Positions 50,569 through 60,367 of a stretch of 64,000 bases of DNA are shown here, one piece after another. The notes beneath the pieces are model-generated. The model was not told the origin of the DNA, made no database searches, and saw only the letters and a program-made list of their open reading frames with translations. The stretch's first letter is position 1, and every line of letters starts with the position of its first letter. Source of the stretch: an uncultured Sulfuricurvum sp. (GTDB lineage Bacteria; Campylobacterota; Campylobacteria; Campylobacterales; Sulfurimonadaceae); the NCBI GenBank assembly GCA_903844635.1, contig CAIMUF010000038.1, positions 1 through 64,000 on the forward strand. Reading direction: 5' to 3'. The position numbers and the translations under genes are program-made.

Positions 50569-51960
50569 ATGCAAAACCTTTATGTAGACGTGACCTCACT
50601 TGATAGTCGTACTGTAGATAAATTCGCTCTGAGTGAAGAAATCATGATGGAGCACGCCGCCATCGCTTTAGAGCGTACCATTCGTGAACGTTTCGTCCTT
50701 GGTTCATCCATTCTCATCGTCTGCGGAAGCGGTAACAATGGGGCAGATGGATTGGCTCTCGTACGATTATTGGATGGGGATTTTGATGTCATTGTACATG
50801 TCCCTTTTGGAGGTTCATCTCCTCTTGCCAAACTGCAACTTAAACGTCTGGAAAAAATGGGGATCAAAAGTGAACGGTTGCCAAAAAGTGCCGATGTCAT
50901 TATCGACGCCCTTTTTGGAAGCGGTTTAAACCGTCCTCTTGATTTAGCCTCCATTAAAATCTTAGATGCCCTAAACGCAATGAGTGGCTTCAAAATCGCC
51001 TGTGATATCCCCAGCGGATTACATCTGGACGGATCATGTGAGACGCACTCATTTAAAGCCGCTCTCACTATCACAATGGGGGCACTTAAACGTGGGATGT
51101 TTAGCGATCATGCCAAGGAAATCGTAGGTGAAATCATCGTTGCAGATTTGGGAATTCATCACAATCATTATGAAATACCCTCTCAGTGGCACCTCCTTGA
51201 AGTCAGTGATTTACGCCTGCCGATTCGAACAACAGTATCCGCACACAAGGGATCGTATGGACATTTAGCCCTAATATGCGGCGAAAAAGTAGGCGCATCG
51301 GTGATCGCAGGTTCAGCTGCATTACGATTTGGGACTGGACTAGTAACTCTTCTTAGCAACGAAAACATTCTTCTCCCTTATGAGCTTATGCAAAGTCACT
51401 CCCTTCCCGAAAATACTACCGCCATCGCATTAGGGATGGGAATGGGGTCTGAATTTGATGACAAGGAGCTATCTGCCTTGCTGGACAATTCCCTTCCGCT
51501 TGTTTTAGATGCAGATATTTTTAGTCATCCTCTATTTTTAGAATTACTCAAACGTCCCAATATCGTTCTCACTCCTCACCCCAAAGAGTTCACTCAAATT
51601 CTTCGTGTTTGCGAAATCGCCGATATTGACACGGCAACCCTCCAAAACCATCGTTTTAACTATGCCCAAAAGTTTTGTGAGACCTTTCCTAACACGGTGT
51701 TAGTGCTCAAAGGCTCCAATGTACTCATCGCTCGAAATAAAGACTTTTTCATCAATCCTCACGGAACGGTCACACTTGCCAAAGGAGGAAGTGGAGATGT
51801 CCTCTCTGGACTTATCGCAGCGTTACTTGCACAAGGATATGATCCGCTCAAATCAGCACTCCAAGGCTCACTGGCCCATGCAATCGCATCGCAAAAATTT
51901 ACCAAGAACAACTACGCTATGACCCCTCTTGACCTCATCGAAAGTATCACTACCCTATGA
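50569..51960 (+). CDS. nnr: Bifunctional NAD(P)H-hydrate epimerase/dehydratase
   Basis: CGSGNNGADGLALVRLL; LTPHPKEF; LAKGGSGDVLSGLIAALLAQG. Confidence 0.93.
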   Translation: MQNLYVDVTSLDSRTVDKFALSEEIMMEHAAIALERTIRERFVLGSSILIVCGSGNNGADGLALVRLLDGDFDVIVHVPFGGSSPLAKLQLKRLEKMGIKSERLPKSADVIIDALFGSGLNRPLDLASIKILDALNAMSGFKIACDIPSGLHLDGSCETHSFKAALTITMGALKRGMFSDHAKEIVGEIIVADLGIHHNHYEIPSQWHLLEVSDLRLPIRTTVSAHKGSYGHLALICGEKVGASVIAGSAALRFGTGLVTLLSNENILLPYELMQSHSLPENTTAIALGMGMGSEFDDKELSALLDNSLPLVLDADIFSHPLFLELLKRPNIVLTPHPKEFTQILRVCEIADIDTATLQNHRFNYAQKFCETFPNTVLVLKGSNVLIARNKDFFINPHGTVTLAKGGSGDVLSGLIAALLAQGYDPLKSALQGSLAHAIASQKFTKNNYAMTPLDLIESITTL

Positions 51961-52508
51961 AAAAAATCGTTGCCCTATTTAGCGGCGAGGGAACCAACCT
52001 CGCAAACTTAATCGAAAAAATACATCTTAAACATGCTGTAATAACTTGTGCCATTACTAACAATCCAAACGCAGGAGGGATTGCCAAAGCCAAGCTAGCG
52101 AATATCCCCGTCGAAGTATGCAACCATAGAGAATATACAAGCCGTGAAGATTACGATCAAGCACTGGTCAAGCTGATAGAAGAATACAATCCGGACCTCG
52201 TTGTTCTGTGTGGATTTATGCGGATTCTCACCCCTTTTTTTACCACTAAAATCAAAGCCATCAACCTTCACCCCTCCCTCCTTCCTGCTTTCAAAGGTGC
52301 TCGCGCTATTGAACGAAGTTTCGAAAGTAATGAAACTATTTGTGGCGTAAGTGTCCACTGGGTGAGTGATGAGCTCGATGGGGGAGCGATAATCTTACAA
52401 AAAAAATTTACTAAAAACCCCGCTGATACTTTAGAAGAATTTTCGGCTAAAATTCGCGAAATTGAGCATGAAATTTTACCCTTGAGTGTTATACAAATAT
52501 TAAAATAA
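51957..52508 (+). CDS. purN: Phosphoribosylglycinamide formyltransferase
   Basis: [39 protein letters not shown]. Confidence 0.93.
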   Translation: MKKIVALFSGEGTNLANLIEKIHLKHAVITCAITNNPNAGGIAKAKLANIPVEVCNHREYTSREDYDQALVKLIEEYNPDLVVLCGFMRILTPFFTTKIKAINLHPSLLPAFKGARAIERSFESNETICGVSVHWVSDELDGGAIILQKKFTKNPADTLEEFSAKIREIEHEILPLSVIQILK

Positions 52509-52521
52509 GGAATCTCATACA

Positions 52522-53298
52522 ATGCACACATTACAAATCGGAAAATACACATTAGGCAGTCGCCTCATTGTTGGAAGCGGTAAGTATGACTCGTTCGAGA
52601 CAACCAAAGCAGCAACACTCGCAAGCGGTTCAGAACTTATCACTGTAGCAGTACGCCGTCTCAATATCACCAATCCTAATGAGCCAAATTTGCGGGATAC
52701 CTTCGCCAACACCAACGTCAGATTTTTACCTAATTCTGCTGGATGTACCACCGCCGAAGAAGCCATCACCCTTTTTCGCCTCACACGAGAAGCGACAGGA
52801 ATTGATCTGATAAAACTCGAAGTGATTGGTGACACCCAAAAAACTCTCTATCCCGACGTACTAGAAACCATCAAAGCGTGTGAAGTATTGGCACAGGATG
52901 GATTTACGATTATGGCATACACCAGCGATGATCCGATCATGGCACGCCGTCTCGAAGATGCCGGCGCACACGCTATCATGCCTCTTGCGGCTCCGATCGG
53001 AAGTGGTCTAGGAGTACAAAACCGTTATAACATCGTGTTTGTACGCGAAGCGGTCAAAGTACCTATTATCGTCGATGCAGGGATAGGTTGTGCCAGTGAT
53101 GCGGCGTTAGCCATGGAACTGGGAGCAGATGGTGTTTTAACGAACACGGCTATTGCTCAAGCAAAAAACCCGATGATGATGGCGGAAGCTATGAAAAATG
53201 CGGTTATTGCAGGACGTCTCAGCTATTTGGCAGGACGTATTCCAAAACGCCCATATGCAACCGCAAGCTCGCCGATTGACGGGATGATACAATTTTAA
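52522..53298 (+). CDS. thiG: Thiazole synthase
   Basis: [57 protein letters not shown]. Confidence 0.96.
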   Translation: MHTLQIGKYTLGSRLIVGSGKYDSFETTKAATLASGSELITVAVRRLNITNPNEPNLRDTFANTNVRFLPNSAGCTTAEEAITLFRLTREATGIDLIKLEVIGDTQKTLYPDVLETIKACEVLAQDGFTIMAYTSDDPIMARRLEDAGAHAIMPLAAPIGSGLGVQNRYNIVFVREAVKVPIIVDAGIGCASDAALAMELGADGVLTNTAIAQAKNPMMMAEAMKNAVIAGRLSYLAGRIPKRPYATASSPIDGMIQF

Positions 53299-53384
53299 TT
53301 TTTAACGCCTACAGAGCAAAGCTGCGTCTACTTCAGCAGTAGGCTCAAAATCAAAAGTGATTTTCTTTAATATTCTAAAATAAT

Positions 53385-53459
53385 GCCTCAACAACATACC
53401 AAGAGCAAGGTCGCTTGCCGTAGGGCAAAAGCGTACCGACAGCGTCTTGTTGTTGGGGC
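53385..53459. other. Structured intergenic element, nested inverted repeats
   Basis: Outer GCCTCAACAACA / TGTTGTTGGGGC plus inner CAAGA / TCTTG and GGTCGCTT...AAGCGTACC. Confidence 0.6.
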
Positions 53460-53498
53460 GATTTTCTTTTGTTTCTTTTCTTATGAAAAAGAAAATTA

Positions 53499-54863
53499 CT
53501 ATACTTCGTCTCTATTAAGTTTTCCACGCATCATAAAATAAATTCCTACTCCAATCCCGCTCCAAACAGCAAATCGCATCCATGTATGCAACTCCAATCC
53601 TGACATTATGAAGATCAATAATGCAAAATTAAGAGGAATTAAAACCCAAAACATTGGAACTCTAAACGTTCCGACAAGCCCTTTTTTACGTAAAACAATG
53701 ATCGCTATTCCTACGACAAAATAGGCAAATAATGTGCCAATATTTACCAATTCTGCCAAAATTTTCAAAGGAATAAATCCAGCCAAGATCGCGAGAAATA
53801 ACCCTCCATAAAGGGTGACTTTAAAAGGGGTATTGTATTTTGGATGTACTTCTCTGAAATACGCAGGCAAAAAGCCATCACGAGAAAGAGCATGAGCTAC
53901 ACGCGTAAATCCTAGTCCCATAACAAGCATAACGGTCGTAATCGTTACAACAGCTCCCAAGGCAATAATACTTGCAACAAAAGGCTCATCAACGCGCAAC
54001 ATAGCAAACGAGAGAGCATGTGGAACATCCAATTCTGTATAGCTAACCATGGATGTTAACGTAAAACTAACCAAGATGAAAAACATGGTCGAAAATGCCA
54101 ATGCAATCATAAGAGCTTTTGGAATCGTTTTAGTAGGATCTTTTGTTTCTTCTGCAACCGTGGAAATAGCATCAAATCCTAAATAAGCAAAAATAATCAA
54201 ACTGGTCGCATGCCACATTCCCTGCCAACCAAAAGGAAAAAAGTTTCGAATATTCTCAATATCAAAATGCTTTAATCCAAAATAGACAAAGATAGACAAC
54301 ACCACAATCTTAATGTAAACAATGATGTTATTGACACGAGCACTCTCTTTGATCCCAACGGCTAAAAGTGTAAAAATAACCGCTATCACCAAAAAAGCGC
54401 TTATGTCTACATAGGTTCCAGCTGCCGGATTGTACGAACCGCTCAAAGCCGTAGGCAAGGCAAGATGAAAGTTAGTCTCGATAAATGTACGAAAGTATCC
54501 AGACCATCCTGTAGCAACTGCACTCGTAGCTACACCATATTCTAACAGTAAATTCCATCCCACAAGCCAAGCAAAAAACTCACCTAACGTCGCGTACGTG
54601 TAGTTATAGGCACTTCCTGATACTGGGTAAATGGAACTCATTTCAGCATAAATCAGTGCCGTGATTCCAATCGCAATCGAACCAATTAAAAAAGATAAAA
54701 CAATCGCAGGACCGGCAGTCGTTGCAGCAGCTTGTCCTGTAATTACAAATATACCCGCCCCTATGATCGCTCCAACTCCAATAAAGGTTATATCCAAAAG
54801 ATTTAAATGTCGAGCCAGACCCGCACCGCCAACTTTTGGAATTTTAGTACTAAATAAACCCAT
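53499..54863 (-). CDS. APC family amino acid permease
   Basis: LLDITFIGVGAIIGAGIFVITGQAAATTAGPAIVLSFLIG; 12-TM-like hydrophobic pattern. Confidence 0.93.
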   Translation of the reverse strand: MGLFSTKIPKVGGAGLARHLNLLDITFIGVGAIIGAGIFVITGQAAATTAGPAIVLSFLIGSIAIGITALIYAEMSSIYPVSGSAYNYTYATLGEFFAWLVGWNLLLEYGVATSAVATGWSGYFRTFIETNFHLALPTALSGSYNPAAGTYVDISAFLVIAVIFTLLAVGIKESARVNNIIVYIKIVVLSIFVYFGLKHFDIENIRNFFPFGWQGMWHATSLIIFAYLGFDAISTVAEETKDPTKTIPKALMIALAFSTMFFILVSFTLTSMVSYTELDVPHALSFAMLRVDEPFVASIIALGAVVTITTVMLVMGLGFTRVAHALSRDGFLPAYFREVHPKYNTPFKVTLYGGLFLAILAGFIPLKILAELVNIGTLFAYFVVGIAIIVLRKKGLVGTFRVPMFWVLIPLNFALLIFIMSGLELHTWMRFAVWSGIGVGIYFMMRGKLNRDEV

Positions 54864-54991
54864 AAATCACTGCCTTTGTATCATTTTCTGTGATAATTAT
54901 AGCAGATTCTATTTTTGTATTGACATTTTATTGTTTATACACTATAATTTCGCCTCACTAAAATTGGTTTTGCCACTTTTAGCTGATAGGT

Positions 54992-55069
54992 CGGGGCGTA
55001 GCTCAGTATGGTTAGAGTACTTGCTTTGGGAGCAAGGGGCCGGAGGTTCGAGTCCTCTCGCCCCGACCA
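54992..55069 (+). tRNA. tRNA-Pro (TGG)
   Basis: Cloverleaf CGGGGCG...CGCCCCG-A-CCA, anticodon loop TTTGGGA, CCA encoded. Confidence 0.93.
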
Positions 55070-55104
55070 CGTTATTTCAAAATTTTAAATCAAAACTTTT
55101 TTAT

Positions 55105-55182
55105 GGTGGAATTAGCTCAGTTGGTTAGAGCACTGGTTTGTGGTGCCGGGGGTCACGGGTTCGAGCCCCGTATTCCACCCCA
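55105..55182 (+). tRNA. tRNA-His (GTG)
   Basis: G-1 plus GTGGAAT...ATTCCAC-C-CCA; anticodon GTG. Confidence 0.93.
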
Positions 55183-55240
55183 TATTTTAGTTTATTTAAT
55201 TTACCTTTGATTTTTTTTCGATGTTTTAGAAGGATCTTGT

Positions 55241-55317
55241 GCGTTCGTAGCTCAATTGGATAGAGTAACGGTCTTCGGAACCGTAGGTTATAGGTTCGAA
55301 CCCTATCGGGCGCACCA
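55241..55317 (+). tRNA. tRNA-Arg (TCG)
   Basis: ACGGT-CTTCGGA-ACCGT anticodon arm; CCA encoded. Confidence 0.9.
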
Positions 55318-55331
55318 TATATACAAGACTC

Positions 55332-55408
55332 GCGTCCTTAGCTCAGTCGGATAGAGCAATGCCCTTCTAAGGCATCGGTCAGAGGTTCGAATCCTCTAGG
55401 GCGTACCA
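55332..55408 (+). tRNA. tRNA-Arg (TCT)
   Basis: TGCC-CTTCTAA-GGCA anticodon arm; CCA encoded. Confidence 0.92.
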
Positions 55409-55423
55409 CCTTAGAATTTATGT

Positions 55424-55507
55424 GCGGATGTGGTGAAATGGTAGACACGCCAGACTTAGGATCTGGTGCCGCAAGGTGTAGGAGTTCAAGTCTCCTCATC
55501 CGCACCA
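55424..55507 (+). tRNA. tRNA-Leu (TAG)
   Basis: GCGGATG...CATCCGC acceptor, CCAGA-CTTAGGA-TCTGG anticodon arm, long variable arm; CCA encoded. Confidence 0.93.
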
Positions 55508-55689
55508 CCCCTTTATAGCTTTATAATAGGCACTTCTTAGACAATTAATCAATTAAATTATTTTTTTAACTTCACTTTGGTTACGGTTTTCCCTAATTCA
55601 TCATCACAAAGCAGCGTAAAACACTTCAATAAAAAAACATCCAAATACTTTATTTTGCAACACTCTCAAAATCTTAACTATAAAAAGTT

Positions 55690-56580
55690 TTATTTTTTGC
55701 TTTCGTACACTTCTACTCGATTTCGTCCTAGCTCTTTTGCCTTATAGAGGGCATCATCCGCACATTTAAATAATTTCTCGCATGTGTTGTTTACTTCATT
55801 CATCTGAACAACTCCAAAACTTGCACTAATTGCAATACCCTCAGGTTCCGACGACTCAATTTTTTTACGCAATTTTTCAGCTTTTATGGCTGCCTCAGGC
55901 AAGCTACAGTTATTCAATATTATAACCATCTCTTCTCCTCCAAAACGAGCGACAACATCTTCTCTTCTGGCTTCATCTTGAAGAATTTGGGCTATCTTTT
56001 GCAAAACTTTATCGCCTTCTAAATGTCCAAAGGAATCGTTAACTTCTTTAAAATGATCAATATCCACCATAATGACGCACAGAGGCTGTTCGTGACGCTT
56101 TGCCTCTGAGACCTTCCCCGCCATCATATCAACAAGATAATGTCGATTATATAGACCCGTTAGCTGGTCACGTACTGCCATTGTTTTGAGTAGATCATGC
56201 TGACGCTTTAGGGTAATGTGGGTTTTCACGCGAGCTTTAACTATGGAGGGGTGGATAGGTTTAGTAATATAATCGACTGCACCCAAGGATAAGCCGTACT
56301 CTTCTTCTTCAATTGAATCTTTTCCTGTTACAAAAATAATCGGAATGTTCACCGTTGAACTATTTTCACGAAGGATTCGGCATACATCATACCCGCTAAC
56401 GTCGGGCATCCCCACATCGAGTAAAATCAAATCAGGGATAGGTTCCTGCACAACAAGCTCCAGCGCTTGCGCTCCGCCTGAAGCTACTTTTACCGTGTAA
56501 TCCTCTTTTAGTATATGCGCCAGCGTTTGGAGGTTAATGCGAACATCATCAACAATAAGAACAACGGCTTTATCTCTCAT
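55690..56580 (-). CDS. Response regulator diguanylate cyclase (REC-GGDEF)
   Basis: LIVDDVRINLQTL, LLDVGMPDVSGYDV; FGGEEMVIIL GGEEF-type motif. Confidence 0.93.
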   Translation of the reverse strand: MRDKAVVLIVDDVRINLQTLAHILKEDYTVKVASGGAQALELVVQEPIPDLILLDVGMPDVSGYDVCRILRENSSTVNIPIIFVTGKDSIEEEEYGLSLGAVDYITKPIHPSIVKARVKTHITLKRQHDLLKTMAVRDQLTGLYNRHYLVDMMAGKVSEAKRHEQPLCVIMVDIDHFKEVNDSFGHLEGDKVLQKIAQILQDEARREDVVARFGGEEMVIILNNCSLPEAAIKAEKLRKKIESSEPEGIAISASFGVVQMNEVNNTCEKLFKCADDALYKAKELGRNRVEVYESKK

Positions 56581-59500
56581 TCCAAAACCTCCATGACACG
56601 TTTTATCGCTTCCAGCGCTTTATCATATTCAAACTTTTCAATATTTTCTTTCAGTTCTTTCATCAAAATAGTTATATTACTATCGGCATATTCACTAAAA
56701 ATTATCGATGTATCGGTATCTATAAAGACCCCTTGCTCAATTGTATGCTGTAACTCTTGCAGTGCAACCGCCATTTCAAGCGGATCAATACTACGTAGTT
56801 TTATAGTCGTAATACGTGGTTCTAAAATATAGGGATTAAGTATCTTGAGCGTTTCTTCCAGAATTTGCGCACAGATAAGAATACTTTCTTGCACTAATGT
56901 ACCGTTTTCCGCTTTGGCAGCCTCTTCAATACTTTTACTGATAGATTGAAGGGTATCGGCTCCTATATTTGCTGATGAGCCCTTAAGCGAGTGTGCATGA
57001 AGCTGAGCATCGCTAAAATTACCGTGCTCAATTGCCTCTTTGAGACTAGCAAGCATCTGCGGAGCGTCACGCATAAAAGATTGGACGATTTTATCTAAAA
57101 GCCCCTCATTTCCTCCCATACGCAACAGTGCTTCTTTATGATTCCAAAGCGTTTGCCGCTTACTTTCAGACTCTAACGCTTGGGGCTCTCTTTCTGTCTG
57201 CATTGGCATCGAAGAATCGTGATTAACTACATTTTCTTCACTGCAATCAGGGATAAGCCAGTGTATTAGTGTTTTTGTCAAAATCGTCAAATCAACCGGC
57301 TTTGTTATAAAATCATTCATCCCTACATTTATACATTTTTCTCGGTCGCCCGCCATCGCATTCGCAGTCATGGCGATAATCGTGACTGTACAATTTTCGT
57401 CCCCTGCTTCTCCTGCTCTGATACGGCGCGTTGCCTCATATCCGTCCATCTCAGGCATTTGACCGTCCATCAAAACCAAGGTATAAGGAAAGGTATTTAA
57501 AGCCAAACGAAGTGCTTCAATCGCTTCAATCCCATTGGTGGCAATGTCCGCACTCAGTCCTATGGCATCCAGCATTCCAACTGCCACTATTTGATTTGTA
57601 GGATTGTCTTCAACCAGAAGTATTCGAGTTCGTACCGGCCACTGAATTTCTACTTCATCGGTGAAAATTTCTACCGGATCAGGCTTCAACGTTATCCCCT
57701 CACCGCCCAATCCCACTACAATCTCAGCATGAAAAATACTCCCCTCACCTAGCGTACTGGTAATGTAAATTTTTCCGCCCATAAGTTCACACAAGCGTTT
57801 TACAATCGAAAGACCAAGCCCTGTCCCTCCGTATTTTCGTGTCGTAGATCCATCTGCTTGAGTGAAAGGGTCTAAAAGTGTCGCTATTTTCTCCGGAGAT
57901 ATTCCTATACCGCTATCAACAACATCGAGATGAAGCTGACCCACTTCACCTTGCATCTCCAATGACGCTTTAACTGTGATCTTGCCATGATGTGTAAATT
58001 TTAATGCATTGCCAATAAGATTTGTAAGAATCTGACGAAGTCGCCCAGAATCAGTAATGATGTTATGTTGTTCAATCAAACTGTCATCAATGATTAGCTC
58101 TAAACCTTTTTCCTGTGCTTTAAATAAGAAGCTCTCTTGAAGATCTTGCAGTAAATCATGGAGATTGATTTCTACAGCTTCCAACTCCATCTTCCCTGCT
58201 TCAATTTTAGAAAAGTCGAGAATATCGTTAATAAGCACTAAAAGAGAAGTCGCACTGTTTTTAGCAATCTGCAATTGATGATGTTGAATTTTATCCAGTT
58301 GGGAGCGCTCTAATAATCCTAACATTCCCAGAACACCATTCATAGGAGTACGTATCTCGTGACTCATGATGGCTAAAAACTCTGATTTTGAATGTTCTGA
58401 CGCTTCTGCTGATTCTTTCGCATGGATCAACTCTGCTTCGATTTTTTTGCGCTGTGTTATATCGGTTCGTATAACGACGCAACTTTGAGGTTTTCCTTTA
58501 TCATTTTTGAATGAAATAACAGTCGTATCAACCCAATAAATAGATCCATTTTTGGCAACATTACATACTTCATTGCGCCATATTCCGCCATGGCTGATCG
58601 TGGAGTACATCTCTTTCCAAAACTCTTTTCCATGGAATCCTGAATTAAGAAGTCGATGATTATTTCCAATCAGTTCACTAGCAGCATATCCGCTTATCTC
58701 CTCAAATTTAGAGTTAACAAACGTAATTTTTCCTTTAACATCCGTAATTGCGACGATGGAGTGTGAATCAAGTGCAAATTTTTGCTCTCTAAGTTCTTCG
58801 AGCGTTTTGTTTGCTTCTGCGGTGATATTTTCCAGTCGTGCTTCATTTTCTTCTTGTACTTTTATGAGTGTGTTAAAGACCTCTCCAAATTTCCCTATTT
58901 CGTTTAAATCTCGTAATCTTACCTGTACCCCTTTGATACCGCGCATGTATTGATTACTCGCATCTGAAAGTTGTTCTATTGGCTTCACTATACGCCTGGT
59001 AATCTTGATTGCGGCCAATACAACCAAACCTATGATCATTAAGGAAAGGGTTAAAAGTGCCGTTCCCATCGTAGTGGGAACACGCATAACTTCAACTTCA
59101 TCAATTTCACTAATATGAGCATAGTGAATACCCAAAAGAGTGACCGAGTGGTGTTCCGTTAAAACTTTTTTGCCATCAGGACCCATATAAAAACTCGCGA
59201 CTTCCGTCATAGTATCTGGATATTTTCCGAATAATCCATGCTCATTTTGCCAGTCCCAGAACACCTTTGTCCCGATTCGTCGATGTAAAACCTCCCTTGA
59301 ATTATGCAAAGGAGTTCGAAGCAATCCATCAACGCCTACAAGATAGTGACGAATATACTGCGAATTTGTCCCGATTGAGCCAAAAAGAGCACTCATATTG
59401 AGCTGCATTGCCATTATTCCGATCATTTTTCCCGATGTATCAAAAAGAGGATAGGTAATAAATCCAGCTAATGCACCGCCTGAGGGTTCATAATATTCAA

Positions 59501-60092
59501 TATCTGAATAATGGGCTTTTTTATCCTCAACAGTCTCTCTAAATGCTTGTGCAAATCCACTATTAGAGTAAGGGCCTCGTTTAAGATTTGTCCCCAACTC
59601 GGACTCTTTTTTAGCGCTATAAAGAATATTACCTCCCATATCAATCATAAAAAGATCATACACGTAATCGTAATCTGCTACAAGATTGACTAAGGTCTTT
59701 GATTGAGTACTAATCAGGGCTGTATACTGTGGAGAATGAACAAAATCACCTAAGGATTTTTGATTGTTTAAAAAAGCGGACTGGATAGCTAAAAAATTCG
59801 CTCTAGGCAATTCAAGATGTGACCAGCTTGCTAAATTTTTTACCGATTCATTAAAGCGATTGGTGAGTGTTGAAACATTTAATTTAGCCGTATTTGAAAG
59901 CTCATTGCTCTGAAATAGCACAACATTTTCTACCGTTTTTGTATATGCGTACAATGCTATCCCTAAAAAAGGGAAGATAGCAAGAAGCAAAAACCAGAAA
60001 AGTATGATATTCCGTAGAGATGTTTCTCTGACCTTTCGCTTTAATCCATAAATATAGGAACGGATTGTTTCAACTTCTTTATGCCGTTTCAT
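56577..60092 (-). CDS. Hybrid sensor histidine kinase (Cache-like sensor, HAMP, PAS, HisKA, HATPase, REC, Hpt)
   Basis: SEFLAIMSHEIRTPMNGVLGML; GGTGLGLSIVKRLCELMGG; LVLMDGQMPEMDGYEATR; AHSLKGSSANIGA. Confidence 0.93.
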   Translation of the reverse strand: MKRHKEVETIRSYIYGLKRKVRETSLRNIILFWFLLLAIFPFLGIALYAYTKTVENVVLFQSNELSNTAKLNVSTLTNRFNESVKNLASWSHLELPRANFLAIQSAFLNNQKSLGDFVHSPQYTALISTQSKTLVNLVADYDYVYDLFMIDMGGNILYSAKKESELGTNLKRGPYSNSGFAQAFRETVEDKKAHYSDIEYYEPSGGALAGFITYPLFDTSGKMIGIMAMQLNMSALFGSIGTNSQYIRHYLVGVDGLLRTPLHNSREVLHRRIGTKVFWDWQNEHGLFGKYPDTMTEVASFYMGPDGKKVLTEHHSVTLLGIHYAHISEIDEVEVMRVPTTMGTALLTLSLMIIGLVVLAAIKITRRIVKPIEQLSDASNQYMRGIKGVQVRLRDLNEIGKFGEVFNTLIKVQEENEARLENITAEANKTLEELREQKFALDSHSIVAITDVKGKITFVNSKFEEISGYAASELIGNNHRLLNSGFHGKEFWKEMYSTISHGGIWRNEVCNVAKNGSIYWVDTTVISFKNDKGKPQSCVVIRTDITQRKKIEAELIHAKESAEASEHSKSEFLAIMSHEIRTPMNGVLGMLGLLERSQLDKIQHHQLQIAKNSATSLLVLINDILDFSKIEAGKMELEAVEINLHDLLQDLQESFLFKAQEKGLELIIDDSLIEQHNIITDSGRLRQILTNLIGNALKFTHHGKITVKASLEMQGEVGQLHLDVVDSGIGISPEKIATLLDPFTQADGSTTRKYGGTGLGLSIVKRLCELMGGKIYITSTLGEGSIFHAEIVVGLGGEGITLKPDPVEIFTDEVEIQWPVRTRILLVEDNPTNQIVAVGMLDAIGLSADIATNGIEAIEALRLALNTFPYTLVLMDGQMPEMDGYEATRRIRAGEAGDENCTVTIIAMTANAMAGDREKCINVGMNDFITKPVDLTILTKTLIHWLIPDCSEENVVNHDSSMPMQTEREPQALESESKRQTLWNHKEALLRMGGNEGLLDKIVQSFMRDAPQMLASLKEAIEHGNFSDAQLHAHSLKGSSANIGADTLQSISKSIEEAAKAENGTLVQESILICAQILEETLKILNPYILEPRITTIKLRSIDPLEMAVALQELQHTIEQGVFIDTDTSIIFSEYADSNITILMKELKENIEKFEYDKALEAIKRVMEVLE

Positions 60093-60140
60093 TTGCTTAT
60101 CTTGCAGTAGTACATAAAACGACGAATGTCATAAATTTAC

Positions 60141-60359
60141 TCAGCCAACAGGTCTAGGTTGTATCGTTATCGTATAATTGCCTGCGACTTGAGTTAAGAC
60201 GAAACGATGCTTTTTACAATAGTTTTTTTCCATCCGAGCCTGGAGGATTTCCGCTTCTTCTTTTACTTCGGCAATGGAACTAAAGCTTTGGATTTCTGCC
60301 CCGCCATCACGCATAAAACAACGGCATGGATTTTTAACTTGTAGCGTGTAGGGCATCAA
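60141..60359 (-). CDS. Small hypothetical protein
   Basis: 72 aa ORF with 4 cysteines between two signalling genes. Confidence 0.6.
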   Translation of the reverse strand: MMPYTLQVKNPCRCFMRDGGAEIQSFSSIAEVKEEAEILQARMEKNYCKKHRFVLTQVAGNYTITIQPRPVG

Positions 60360-60367
60360 TACTCCTT

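Noticed and set aside
50580-51074. 164-aa minus-strand ORF antisense to nnr
   Set aside because: Shadow ORF of a conserved gene; Arg/Ser/Pro-rich composition typical of antisense frames
54661-55128. 155-aa plus-strand ORF overlapping the permease start and first tRNA
   Set aside because: Reads through a clear tRNA-Pro gene and antisense to the permease N-terminus
54992-55507. tRNA cluster as a possible integration site for a mobile element
   Set aside because: No integrase, no direct repeat of a tRNA 3' end and no phage-like genes nearby in the window
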